Assembly (NCBI RefSeq): GCF_007954505.1
Contig: NZ_CP042412.1
Location: 1,178,001-1,242,000 of the forward strand
Direction: 5' to 3'
Source: Microbacterium sp. CBA3102
GTDB taxonomy: Bacteria > Actinomycetota > Actinomycetes > Actinomycetales > Microbacteriaceae
DNA length: 64,000 bases
Shown: positions 8,831-16,179 of the stretch, in pieces
How the letters are laid out: every line of letters begins with the position of its first letter
How positions within the stretch are numbered: the stretch's first letter is position 1
Position numbers and translations under genes: made by a program
The notes under the pieces: model-generated
The model's input: only the letters and a program-made list of their open reading frames with translations
What the model was told of the DNA's origin: nothing
The model's database searches: none

Positions 8831-8933
8831 GCGCCGACAGTATCCGTGAGCACCGACACCGCGTCGCCACTCCCGATGCCACCACTGGTGTCCCCGGTCC
8901 GTGCGACGATCCGCACGTCGACGGGAGAACGGG

Positions 8934-10130
8934 ATGCATGGGGCAGCCACGGTGCTGCACGCCGACCTCGATGCGTTCTACGCGTCGGTCGAACAGCGTG
9001 ATGCGCCGGAACTACGCGGTCGGCCGGTCATCGTGGGCGGCGGTGTCGTGCTGGCCGCGAGCTACGAGGCGAAGGCGCGCGGAGTGCGCACCGCCATGGG
9101 CGGGCGAAAGGCGCGGGAGCTCTGCCCGGATGCGGTCGTGGTCCCGCCGCGCATGGAGGCGTACTCCGCCGCCAGCAAGCAGGTGTTCACGATCTTCCGC
9201 GACACCACACCGCTTGTCGAGGGACTCTCGATCGATGAGGCGTTCCTCGAGGTCGGAGGCCTGAGGCGCATCGCCGGCAGCCCCGAGCAGATCGCGGCAC
9301 GGTTGCGCGAACGCGTGCGAACGGAGGCGGGACTCGCCATCTCGGTCGGGGTCGCGCGCACCAAGTTCCTCGCCAAGGTCGCCAGCGCCGTGAGTAAACC
9401 CGACGGCCTGCTCGTCGTGGAGCCCGAGCGCGAGGAGGAGTTCCTGCTCCCCCTTCCGGTCGAGCGGCTATGGGGCGTCGGGGCGGTGACGGCCGAGAAG
9501 CTGCGCCGCTACGGCATCCGCACCGTCGGAGAGCTCGCCGAGCTCGAGGCGGCGACCGCCGAGCGGATGCTGGGCAAGGCCACGGGCGCGCACGTGCACG
9601 CGCTCGCTCGTCTGCGGGATCCGCGCCCTGTCGACACCACGCGCCGCCGGGGGTCGATCGGCTCGCAGCGCGCTCTCGGCAGCCGTCCCCGCGCTGCCGA
9701 GGAACTCGACCTCATCCTCACGCAGATCGTCGACCGGCTCGCTCGGCGCCTGCGTGACGGCGACCGCGTCTGCCGCACCGTCGTGCTGCGCCTGCGCTTC
9801 GGAGACTTCTCGAAAGCCACGCGCTCCCGCTCGCTCCGCGCACCGACCGACCGCACCGCCGTGCTGCTGACCGTCGCGCGCACACTGCTCGCCGCAGCGC
9901 AGGCCGAGATCGCCGACCGCGGCATCACCCTGATCGGCATCTCGCTGTCGCAGCTCGATCGCGCCGACCGTGTGCAGCCCGAGCTGCCGATCGACTGGGG
10001 CGATGAGGCGCGCCTCGACACCGTGCTGGACACCCTGCGCGACCGCTTCGGTGGGACCTCCGTCTCCCGGGCGGCGCAACTCGGTCGTGACCCCGGATGG
10101 TCCTCGCCGGTCCTCCCCGAGCACGAGTGA
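8934..10130 (+). CDS. dinB: DNA polymerase IV (Y-family translesion polymerase)
   Basis: 398 residues, full length for the family. The palm-domain motif LHADLDAFYASVEQ starts near residue 8 with the first catalytic Asp, and SIDEAFLEVGG near 98 carries the second acidic pair. A helix-hairpin-helix region (RLWGVGAVTAEKLRRYGI) and a little-finger domain follow. The product bypasses DNA lesions with low fidelity. I chose ATG 8934 (MHGAATVLHADLD) because the family begins only a few residues before this motif; the in-frame ATG four bases on is out of frame. I see no LexA-type SOS box in the roughly 100-bp divergent promoter region. Confidence 0.93.
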   Translation: MHGAATVLHADLDAFYASVEQRDAPELRGRPVIVGGGVVLAASYEAKARGVRTAMGGRKARELCPDAVVVPPRMEAYSAASKQVFTIFRDTTPLVEGLSIDEAFLEVGGLRRIAGSPEQIAARLRERVRTEAGLAISVGVARTKFLAKVASAVSKPDGLLVVEPEREEEFLLPLPVERLWGVGAVTAEKLRRYGIRTVGELAELEAATAERMLGKATGAHVHALARLRDPRPVDTTRRRGSIGSQRALGSRPRAAEELDLILTQIVDRLARRLRDGDRVCRTVVLRLRFGDFSKATRSRSLRAPTDRTAVLLTVARTLLAAAQAEIADRGITLIGISLSQLDRADRVQPELPIDWGDEARLDTVLDTLRDRFGGTSVSRAAQLGRDPGWSSPVLPEHE

Positions 10131-10167
10131 GCCGTACCGGGGCCTGCGCCGCGACGGAGCCCGCACG

Positions 10168-10304
10168 CGTTGCGAAGGGGAACTCACGGGAGGAAGGTGC
10201 GTTCTGGCGAGAGGGGCCTTCGTAGCGAGAGTTCTCCTTCGCAACGTGCGTCTCCTTCGCAACGTGCGTCTCCTTCGCAACGTGCGTCTCCTGCGCAGGA
10301 TGCG
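10168..10304. repeat. 18-bp tandem repeats with an inverted copy (intergenic)
   Basis: Three perfect direct copies of TCTCCTTCGCAACGTGCG at 10233-10286 and a fourth degenerate copy to 10304. An inverted copy of the unit start lies at 10168-10185 and matches 10229-10246 at 17 of 18 positions, so the region can fold into a hairpin with alternative registers. It fills the gap between dinB and the convergent SnoaL-like gene. The unit core CTCCTTC-N4-CGTG recurs in the repeat at 17279-17520. Confidence 0.85.
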
Positions 10305-10325
10305 ACGCGTGCGAGCGCAGCGGGC

Positions 10326-10676
10326 TCAGGCCTTGAGCATCGACGCCCGGGCGATCACGCCGCCGACCACGTCGAAGGTCGCGATGGTCTCGGTGGCGAC
10401 CCCTGCGTTGATGACCTGCTCCTGCGCGACGACCCACCGCGTCCCGAACAGCACGCTGGTCTCGATCACGCACGACAGCTCGGGGTTCTGCAGGCGCGGC
10501 TCGTAGAAGGCACGGATCGCGGCGGAGCCGACCACGGGCTCGGTGGCGACGCCGGTGATCACGGCATCCTCGGCGTAGGTCGCGACGAACGCATCCAGGG
10601 CGTGCGCGTTGAACGCATCGAGTTGAGCCTGGACGGTGTCGAGGGCAGAGCGGTCGAGGGCGGGGCGGTCAGTCAA
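10326..10676 (-). CDS. SnoaL-like/nuclear-transport-factor-2 fold protein
   Basis: 116 residues with the small alpha+beta cone pattern of SnoaL-like proteins: an N-terminal helix (VQAQLDAFNAHALDAFVATYAEDAVI), a middle helix (AIRAFYEPRL) and alternating beta strands ending VIARASMLKA. I place the start at the TTG at 10676 because GGAGGAG lies 6 bases before it inside the end of the upstream SDR gene, giving an 8-base overlap and likely translational coupling. Family members are often isomerases, cyclases or binding proteins; no clear catalytic residues can be named. Probably serves the same pathway as the SDR. Confidence 0.75.
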   Translation of the reverse strand: MTDRPALDRSALDTVQAQLDAFNAHALDAFVATYAEDAVITGVATEPVVGSAAIRAFYEPRLQNPELSCVIETSVLFGTRWVVAQEQVINAGVATETIATFDVVGGVIARASMLKA

Positions 10677-11415
10677 TGCGAACTCCTCCGTTGACGTCGT
10701 AGGTGGCGCCGGTGATGAACCGGGCACGCTCCGACGCGAGCGATGCGATGATCCAGGCGACGTCTTCCGGCTGTCCGAACGCCCCGAGCGGGATGCCTGC
10801 CTCGAGCTTCTCGCGTCCCGCGCCCTGCAGCTGGTCGGTGATCGCGCTCGCGACCGGGCCGGGCGTGACGGCGTTCACGCGGATGCCTTCGGATGCCAGG
10901 TGCCGGGCGAAGCTGCGGGTGATCGCGAGGATCGCTCCCTTGCTGGCGGCGTAGTGGATGCCGGTCTGCAGGGCTCCGACCTGTCCGGCGATCGAGGCGA
11001 TGTTGATCACGGAGCGATCCCCTTCTGCGGCGCGGAGCAGCGGGAGGGCACCGCGAGTGAGGAAGAAGGTGCCGCGGGCGTTGGTCTCGAGGACCATGTC
11101 CCATTCATCGAGGTCGATGTCGTCGTAAGGGGTGTACGGGCAGACGCCGCCGTTGTTGACGAGCACATGCAGCGAGCCCCACGCCGTCGTGACCTCTCCG
11201 ACCAGGGCGTCGATCGAGGTGCGGTCCCGCAGGTCGAGACGTGAGACGCGCACCTCGGGCGAGCCCGCCGTGCGGCATTCCTCGGCGATGCGGAGGGCCT
11301 CGGCCTCGCGTCCGGCGTAGGTGATCCAGAGGGCGGCGCCCTCGCGGGCGAGTTCGAGAGCGGCGGCGGTTCCGATGCCGGAACTGGCCCCCGTGATCAG
11401 TGCGCGGCGAGTCAT
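10669..11415 (-). CDS. SDR-family oxidoreductase
   Basis: 248-residue classical SDR: TGASSGIG near 8-15, NNGG near 87, serine in NIASIAG and catalytic Tyr155-x3-Lys159 in HYAASK. The ATG at 11415 lies 9 bases after a TATAGC -10 element, so the mRNA is probably leaderless. That -10 lies inside a TGCTATAGCA palindrome shared with the SDR operon at 5342 and the divergent dehydrogenase at 11504. It likely oxidises a sugar or hydroxy acid in that regulon. Confidence 0.87.
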   Translation of the reverse strand: MTRRALITGASSGIGTAAALELAREGAALWITYAGREAEALRIAEECRTAGSPEVRVSRLDLRDRTSIDALVGEVTTAWGSLHVLVNNGGVCPYTPYDDIDLDEWDMVLETNARGTFFLTRGALPLLRAAEGDRSVINIASIAGQVGALQTGIHYAASKGAILAITRSFARHLASEGIRVNAVTPGPVASAITDQLQGAGREKLEAGIPLGAFGQPEDVAWIIASLASERARFITGATYDVNGGVRID

Positions 11416-11423
11416 GGGTTCGA

Positions 11424-11433
11424 TGCTATAGCA
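11424..11433. promoter_or_regulatory. Operator TGCTATAGCA at the leftward SDR promoter
   Basis: Palindromic core identical to those at 5307-5318 and 11484-11497. On the minus strand TATAGC serves as a -10 element with the start codon 9 bases downstream, so the site would lie on the promoter of a leaderless gene. Confidence 0.68.
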
Positions 11434-11483
11434 AAATTGCGCTCATGGAGATGGCGGAAATCGCGCTGTACATCCCTTTGCTA

Positions 11484-11497
11484 GATGCTATAGCATC
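11484..11497. promoter_or_regulatory. Operator GATGCTATAGCATC at the rightward dehydrogenase promoter
   Basis: Perfect 14-bp palindrome. TGC-TATAGC on the plus strand is an extended -10 and the ATG at 11504 follows 9 bases later, so this gene also appears leaderless. Spacing between the two operators of the divergent pair is 60 bp centre to centre, which would also allow one looped complex. Confidence 0.7.
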
Positions 11498-11503
11498 GCA
11501 GTC

Positions 11504-12478
11504 ATGACCGAGCCCTTCATCCTCGTCAGCGACTGCGACCTCCCGGGAACCGTGATCGAAGACACCCTCCGGCAGGCGGGATTGCGCGCCGAGCGTGCCG
11601 CCTCCGGCAGCATCGACGACATCGCCGCTCTCGGCGCCGACGCCGAGGGGCTCGTGGTGCAGTGGGCGCAGATCACCGGCGACGTGATGGACCGGATGCC
11701 GAACCTCCGCATCATCAGCCGCGTCGGCATCGGCTACGACATGGTCGATGTCGAGGCCGCGACCGCTCGCGGCATCGCCGTCGCGAACACTCCGAGCTAC
11801 TGCATCGAAGAGGTCGCCGCGCATACGATCGCCATGATCATGACGCAGGCGCGCGGCCTCCCCGCCTACGACCGCGCCGTGCGGGCCGGCACGTGGAAGG
11901 CTGTCGATGCCCGCCCGCTCGCCGTGCGGCCCTCCACCACCACGGTTTCGGTGCTCGGCTTCGGTCGCATTGGTTCGATCGTCGCCCGCGGGTGCCGCGC
12001 CCTGGGCTTCCGGGTGCTCGTCGCCGACCCCTACGCCTCCGCCGACGCGGTGCGTGAGGCCGGGTGCGAGCTCGTCGCGATTCCGGATGCGGTGGCACAG
12101 GCCGACCTCCTCACGCTGCACGTGCCGCTCACCGACGACACCCGACACCTGATAGATGCCGCCGCGATCGCGACCATGAAGAAGGGGGCCGTCGTGGTGA
12201 ACACGTGCCGCGGCCCGCTCATCGACGACGAGGCGCTTGCGGCCTCCCTGCGCGCCAGGCATCTGGGTGCCGCGGCCCTCGACGTGTTCGCGGGCGAACC
12301 GCTCGCCGCCGACTCCCCGCTCCGCGACCTCGATGAGGTGCTGCTCACGCCGCACGCCGCGTGGTTCTCGCCCGAGGCACTCGATGATCTGCCCGTGCAC
12401 GCGGCCGAGAACATCACTCGATACCTGGCCGGCGAGTCGGTGCCGATCGTCAACCCGACCTACACCGCCGTGCGCTGA
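11504..12478 (+). CDS. D-isomer-specific 2-hydroxyacid dehydrogenase
   Basis: 324 residues, NAD-dependent oxidoreductase of the D-3-phosphoglycerate dehydrogenase family. Rossmann motif VLGFGRIGS near 150-157, active-site Arg in NTCRGPLID near 236, Glu in DVFAGEPLA near 265 and His in LTPHAAWF near 283. It interconverts a 2-keto acid and a D-2-hydroxy acid in the cytoplasm. Divergent from the SDR at 10669 and followed 13 bases later by an FAH hydrolase. The operator at 11484 lies on its promoter. Substrate unknown; the regulon suggests a sugar-derived acid such as a glycerate, glycolate or lactate product. Confidence 0.88.
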   Translation: MTEPFILVSDCDLPGTVIEDTLRQAGLRAERAASGSIDDIAALGADAEGLVVQWAQITGDVMDRMPNLRIISRVGIGYDMVDVEAATARGIAVANTPSYCIEEVAAHTIAMIMTQARGLPAYDRAVRAGTWKAVDARPLAVRPSTTTVSVLGFGRIGSIVARGCRALGFRVLVADPYASADAVREAGCELVAIPDAVAQADLLTLHVPLTDDTRHLIDAAAIATMKKGAVVVNTCRGPLIDDEALAASLRARHLGAAALDVFAGEPLAADSPLRDLDEVLLTPHAAWFSPEALDDLPVHAAENITRYLAGESVPIVNPTYTAVR

Positions 12479-12491
12479 CCGAAGGACCACT

Positions 12492-13346
12492 GTGGAGCTC
12501 CTGCGACTCGGCCCGATCGGCCAAGAACGTCCCTACGTCCGTGAGGCGGGGGTCGTCTTCGACCTCACGCCACTGACACCCGACATCGACGGCGACTTCC
12601 TCGCAGCCGACGGCATCGCCCGCGTGCGTGAGGCCCTGGTCCGCGACGAGCTGGCAGCGGTCACGGTGGAGGGGCTGCGCATCGGCGCTCCGGTCGCCCG
12701 TCCGACCGCGGTGGTGTGCATCGGCCAGAACTATGCCGCGCATGCGGCGGAGTCCGGATCGCTGCCGCCCGAGCATCCGGTGATCTTCTTCAAGCACCCG
12801 AACACGGTCGTCGGCCCGGACGACGTCGTGTTGCTGCCGCCCGGCGCCGAGAAGGTCGACTGGGAGGTCGAACTGGCGGTCGTGATCGGCAGGACGGCCC
12901 GATACCTGCCGTCGCCGGATGCTGCGCGCGAGGTCATCGCCGGATACACGATCTCGAACGATGTCTCGGAGCGGGCGTACCAGCTCGAGGTGTCGGGCGG
13001 GCAGTGGTCGAAGGGCAAGTGCTCCGAGACATTCAATCCGCTCGGGCCCGCGCTGGTGCCGGCGGACGAGGTCGACCCGCAGGCGCTGCGACTGCGGTCG
13101 TTCGTGAACGGCGAACCGCGTCAGGACTCGTCGACGGCGGACATGATCTTCCCGGTGCTGCAGATCGTGCACGAGCTGAGTCAGTATCTGGTGCTCGAAC
13201 CGGGGGATGTGATCAACACTGGCACCCCGGAGGGCGTCGCGCTGTCCGGGCGCTTCCCCTATCTGCAAGACGGCGATGAGATGACGATCGAGATCGATGG
13301 TCTCGGACGTCAGCGCCAGCGCACCGAGCGGGCGCACCTGGGCTGA
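12492..13346 (+). CDS. Fumarylacetoacetate hydrolase (FAH) family protein
   Basis: 284 residues. N-terminal small domain, then the FAH fold from VVCIGQNYAAHAAE near 77. Divalent-metal ligands of the family are visible: Glu in HPVIFFKHP-flanked region, the DWEVELAVVIG segment near 120 (two Glu), and Asp in YTISNDVSERAYQ near 157. The SKGKCSETFNPLGPAL loop and VINTGTPEGVALS are also typical. GTG at 12492 has GAAGGA upstream. In non-phosphorylative L-fucose and L-rhamnose pathways this family cleaves 2,4-diketo-3-deoxy acids to pyruvate and lactate or glycolate; context makes that plausible here. Confidence 0.85.
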   Translation: MELLRLGPIGQERPYVREAGVVFDLTPLTPDIDGDFLAADGIARVREALVRDELAAVTVEGLRIGAPVARPTAVVCIGQNYAAHAAESGSLPPEHPVIFFKHPNTVVGPDDVVLLPPGAEKVDWEVELAVVIGRTARYLPSPDAAREVIAGYTISNDVSERAYQLEVSGGQWSKGKCSETFNPLGPALVPADEVDPQALRLRSFVNGEPRQDSSTADMIFPVLQIVHELSQYLVLEPGDVINTGTPEGVALSGRFPYLQDGDEMTIEIDGLGRQRQRTERAHLG

Positions 13347-13359
13347 CGTCAGGCTCTCA

Positions 13360-13429
13360 CCCGGCGGTCTCTGGCCGGGGCACGGTTCCTTTTGCTGAGT
13401 GCACCGTGTCCCGATCAGAGGCCGTCGGG
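13360..13429. terminator. Long imperfect hairpin between convergent genes
   Basis: 27-base arms at 13360-13386 and 13403-13429 match at 22 of 27 positions around a 16-base loop. It lies between the FAH gene and the convergent SMP-30 gene, so a bidirectional terminator is the simplest reading. There is no T-run, and the element could equally be one of the dispersed intergenic repeats of this genome. Confidence 0.5.
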
Positions 13430-13458
13430 CGTCTCGGGCACCCGCACGGACAGACGGC

Positions 13459-14307
13459 TCAGCCGGCGAACGGTGTGACGGAGACGCCGTGCACCCCCGG
13501 GCGCGCGGCGTACACCGATCCTGCGTCGGTGCCGTGGTCTGCCGAGAGCCCCTGCGCCGATGTCGTGATGTAGAGCGTGCCGAGGTCGTCGCCGCCGAAC
13601 GTGCACGCCGAGACCTGCGGGACGGGGAGGGCGATCGTCTCCACCAGGGCTCCGGATGCGTCGTAGCCGTGCACCGCGCTGCCGCCCCAGAGTGCGACCC
13701 AGACGCTGCCGTCGGCGGCGACCGTCAGGCCGTCCGGCAGGCCCTGCTCCTCGGGGATGGTCGCGAAGGTGCGCCGGCCGCGAAGCTCGCCCTCGACGAC
13801 GTCGAACACGTCGATGCGGTGGGTCATGGTGTCGACGTAGTAGACGCGACGACCGTCGGGCGAGAAGCCGACGCCGTTCGACACGGTCGTGTGCGCCAGC
13901 ACGGTCGAGATCGCGAGGTCGGCGTCGAGTCGCAGCACGACCCCGGCATCCGGCGTCGCGTCGTAGGCCATCGAACCGGCGATCAGACGGCCGCGCGGGT
14001 CGCAGCACCCGTCGTTCATCCGCACACGCGGGTCATCGAGCAGGGTCGCGACGGCGCGGGCTTGACCGTCGACGTCGTCGGCCAGATACAGGGTGCGCGC
14101 GCCGACCGCCACCAAGCCGCCGCCGACGCGGGGTCGGGCGAAGGCCAGATACTCGTCGTCGAGGTGCTGGCGAGTCACGCCGTCACGGCGGAGGGTGAGC
14201 AGGTCGCCGGCAGTGCCGTCGACCCAGCGGAGTCCACCCCAGCCCGACCACCACACGGGTCCTTCGGCATGGTGGGCGACCGGACCGGTGACGTTGTCCG
14301 GGGTCAT
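13459..14307 (-). CDS. SMP-30/gluconolactonase/LRE family protein
   Basis: 282 residues, six-bladed beta-propeller. Metal ligands of the family can be picked out: Glu in HHAEGPVWW (about 15), Asn in RVRMNDGCCDPRGRL (about 98), Asn in VSNGVGFSPDG (about 145) and Asp in GLPDGLTVAADG (about 190). It hydrolyses sugar lactones in the cytoplasm with Ca or Zn. It overlaps the upstream membrane-protein gene by ATGA. A lactonase fits the sugar-acid pathway encoded to its left, although it has no copy of the TGCTATAGCA operator. Confidence 0.87.
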   Translation of the reverse strand: MTPDNVTGPVAHHAEGPVWWSGWGGLRWVDGTAGDLLTLRRDGVTRQHLDDEYLAFARPRVGGGLVAVGARTLYLADDVDGQARAVATLLDDPRVRMNDGCCDPRGRLIAGSMAYDATPDAGVVLRLDADLAISTVLAHTTVSNGVGFSPDGRRVYYVDTMTHRIDVFDVVEGELRGRRTFATIPEEQGLPDGLTVAADGSVWVALWGGSAVHGYDASGALVETIALPVPQVSACTFGGDDLGTLYITTSAQGLSADHGTDAGSVYAARPGVHGVSVTPFAG

Positions 14308-15179
14308 GCGTCGTCGCGCGGTTTCGGGCGCGGCGGTGCGGGGCGCAGCGGGTCGGCGCGGGGAATCCGCTCGGGCTCGGGTGCGGCCTCCGTCACGGGC
14401 GTTTTCTCGGCAGGGACAGTCGGTGCCGGAGCTGCGGTGGGGTGTGCCGGCAGTTCCCGCGCGACCTGTTTCTCGAGCACGGTCACCGCGTCTTCGGAGA
14501 GCAGGATGAGTCCGTCGAGCTCTTCGCGCACCCGCTTGTAGGCGACGTTGCGCTCGGCTTGTGTCGCGGACTCATCGACGGCGACCTTGAGCAGTTGCTG
14601 CGCCCGCTCGAGGCGTTTGCGCTCCGGCTCCGTGAAGGTCGAATCGCGGAGGCGCCGGGCATCCTTCTCGGCGATCTCGAACGCGACGGCGTAATCGCCC
14701 ACGGCCTGCAGGTACTCGGTGATCTGCTGCTCCGACACCTTCGCATCGGCGGACGCCGGTCGCAGGGCATCCGCGGTCTTCTTCGCGCGGAGGAACGCCG
14801 CGGTCAGGGGCTGGCGTCCGTCGCTCATGGCGGGGAACGCGATGAGCTTCGCCACGTCCAGCTCGTAGTCGAGCCAGCGCGCGGTGATCTCGTCATGCTC
14901 GGCGAACAGACGCGCGACCAGATCGTTCGGTGCGACGGACGCCGTCGTGTCGACGACGGAGGGTCCTCGACGCTTGTTCTGCTGGGTGAGCGCGCGCGCC
15001 TCGATCTCGGCGGTCTTCAGCTGCGCTTTGATGCGAAGGGTCTCCAGGCGGCGCTCGTGACGGCGCTTGGAGTTGCGCTCCCAGGCCTTCGCCGCACCGC
15101 CGGCCATTCCCATGATCGGGAAGATGAGCCACCAGTAGTTGCCGGCGAAGTTCCAGAAGCCCTGGATGAACTCTTCCAT
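14304..15179 (-). CDS. Membrane-anchored coiled-coil protein of unknown function
   Basis: 291 residues, family not recognised. One N-terminal membrane segment (FAGNYWWLIFPIMGMAGGAA, about 12-31), then a strongly basic helix (KAWERNSKRRHERRLETLRIKAQLK in two pieces) that should lie on the cytoplasmic side. Next come long charged helices with coiled-coil character (about 40-70 and 170-230) and a Pro/Ala-rich tail (about 245-291). It is translated just before the SMP-30 gene with a 4-base overlap. Looks like a scaffold or envelope-stress-type protein; the coupling to a lactonase may be incidental. Confidence 0.7.
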   Translation of the reverse strand: MEEFIQGFWNFAGNYWWLIFPIMGMAGGAAKAWERNSKRRHERRLETLRIKAQLKTAEIEARALTQQNKRRGPSVVDTTASVAPNDLVARLFAEHDEITARWLDYELDVAKLIAFPAMSDGRQPLTAAFLRAKKTADALRPASADAKVSEQQITEYLQAVGDYAVAFEIAEKDARRLRDSTFTEPERKRLERAQQLLKVAVDESATQAERNVAYKRVREELDGLILLSEDAVTVLEKQVARELPAHPTAAPAPTVPAEKTPVTEAAPEPERIPRADPLRPAPPRPKPRDDA

Positions 15180-15252
15180 GATGGGTTCAGCCTACTGCGC
15201 ACGGTGGTCGCCGTCCTCTCTCCTGCTCAGGGGTTCCCAAAGGCTTTGTCAT

Positions 15253-15276
15253 TGATATAGTCAACGCAACTGACTT
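15253..15276 (+). promoter_or_regulatory. Extended -10 promoter overlapped by operator TAGTCA-N7-TGACTT
   Basis: TGA-TATAGT at 15253-15261 is an extended -10. An inverted repeat TAGTCA-N7-TGACTT at 15258-15276 covers its right half and the likely start of transcription. Sites of the same layout and spacing occur at 18380-18398 and 20258-20276. A repressor bound here would block the hydrolase-peptidase operon. The TetR at 17537 is the obvious candidate. Confidence 0.7.
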
Positions 15277-15303
15277 GCAAAGCCGGAACCGGAGAGTTGG
15301 ACG

Positions 15304-16179
15304 ATGATGACCCCTTCCCGCACGACGATGACGCTGGACTGCGACGGCATCGGCATCGCCGCAGAAGTCCGTGGATCGGGCCCCGCCGTGCTGCTGCTGC
15401 ATGGGTATCCGGAGACCAAGGCCATGTGGGAGGGGGTCGCGGCGGAGCTCTCCACCACACATACGGTCGTCGCGACGGATCTGCGCGGCTACGGCGACTC
15501 GGCGAAGCCGCGCGGCGAGCGCTACTCCAAGCGCGAGATGGCGGCGGATCAGGTCCTCGCGATGCGGACGCTCGGCTTCGAACGCTTCGCCGTGGTGGGC
15601 CACGACCGGGGCGGGCGGGTCGGGCATCGGATGGCGCTCGACCATCCGGAGGCCGTGACGGCGCTGGCCGTGCTCGACATCGTGCCGACGCTGCACATGT
15701 TCGAGAACGTCGACCGCGAGATGGCGACCGCCTACTTCCACTGGTTCTTCCTCGCGCGCGCTGACGGGCTGCCCGAAGCGCTCATCTCCGCCGACCGCGA
15801 GACCTGGCTGCGCAGCCGCTTCACCGGTCGCCGACATGACGGTGATCGGCTGCCCGAGGCGTACGCGGAGTACCTCCGCTGTTTCGACGTCGACACCGTC
15901 CACGCGTCCGGCGCCGACTACCGCGCGGCCGCGGGCATCGACCTCGACCACGACCGCGCAGACCGCGCCGCAGGGCGCAGAGTGGATGTGCCCGTGCTCG
16001 CGCTGTGGGGAGAGCACAGCTACGTGGGGCGCAACTTCGATGTGCGCGCGGCGTGGACTCCCTACGCGCCTGCGGTCACCGGCGCACCGGTCGACGCGGA
16101 TCACTACCTCGCCGAAGAGGCGCCGCGGGCCACGGCGGCCGCGCTCCGGGTCTTCCTCGCCGAGGCGGTCGCGGCATGA
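15304..16179 (+). CDS. Alpha/beta hydrolase, haloacetate (fluoroacetate) dehalogenase-like
   Basis: 291 residues. Nucleophile elbow VVGHDRGGRVGHRMALDHPEA gives Asp101 with Arg102 and Arg105, general acid Asp125 (VLDIVP) and catalytic His267 (DADHYL). Fluoroacetate dehalogenase RPA1163 has Asp110, Arg111, Arg114, Asp134 and His280; its halide pocket His155-Trp156-Tyr219 corresponds here to His146-Trp147 (YFHWFF) and Tyr206 (ADYRAA). These numbers are from memory, but the spacing agrees very well. It would cleave a carbon-halogen bond of a haloacetate, although epoxide or ester hydrolysis cannot be excluded. First gene of a two-gene operon with an M20 peptidase. Confidence 0.82.
   Translation: MMTPSRTTMTLDCDGIGIAAEVRGSGPAVLLLHGYPETKAMWEGVAAELSTTHTVVATDLRGYGDSAKPRGERYSKREMAADQVLAMRTLGFERFAVVGHDRGGRVGHRMALDHPEAVTALAVLDIVPTLHMFENVDREMATAYFHWFFLARADGLPEALISADRETWLRSRFTGRRHDGDRLPEAYAEYLRCFDVDTVHASGADYRAAAGIDLDHDRADRAAGRRVDVPVLALWGEHSYVGRNFDVRAAWTPYAPAVTGAPVDADHYLAEEAPRATAAALRVFLAEAVAA

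Noticed and set aside
8831..8933. SOS box expected near dinB
   Set aside because: No TCGAAC-N-GTTCGA-type LexA palindrome is visible between the divergent starts.
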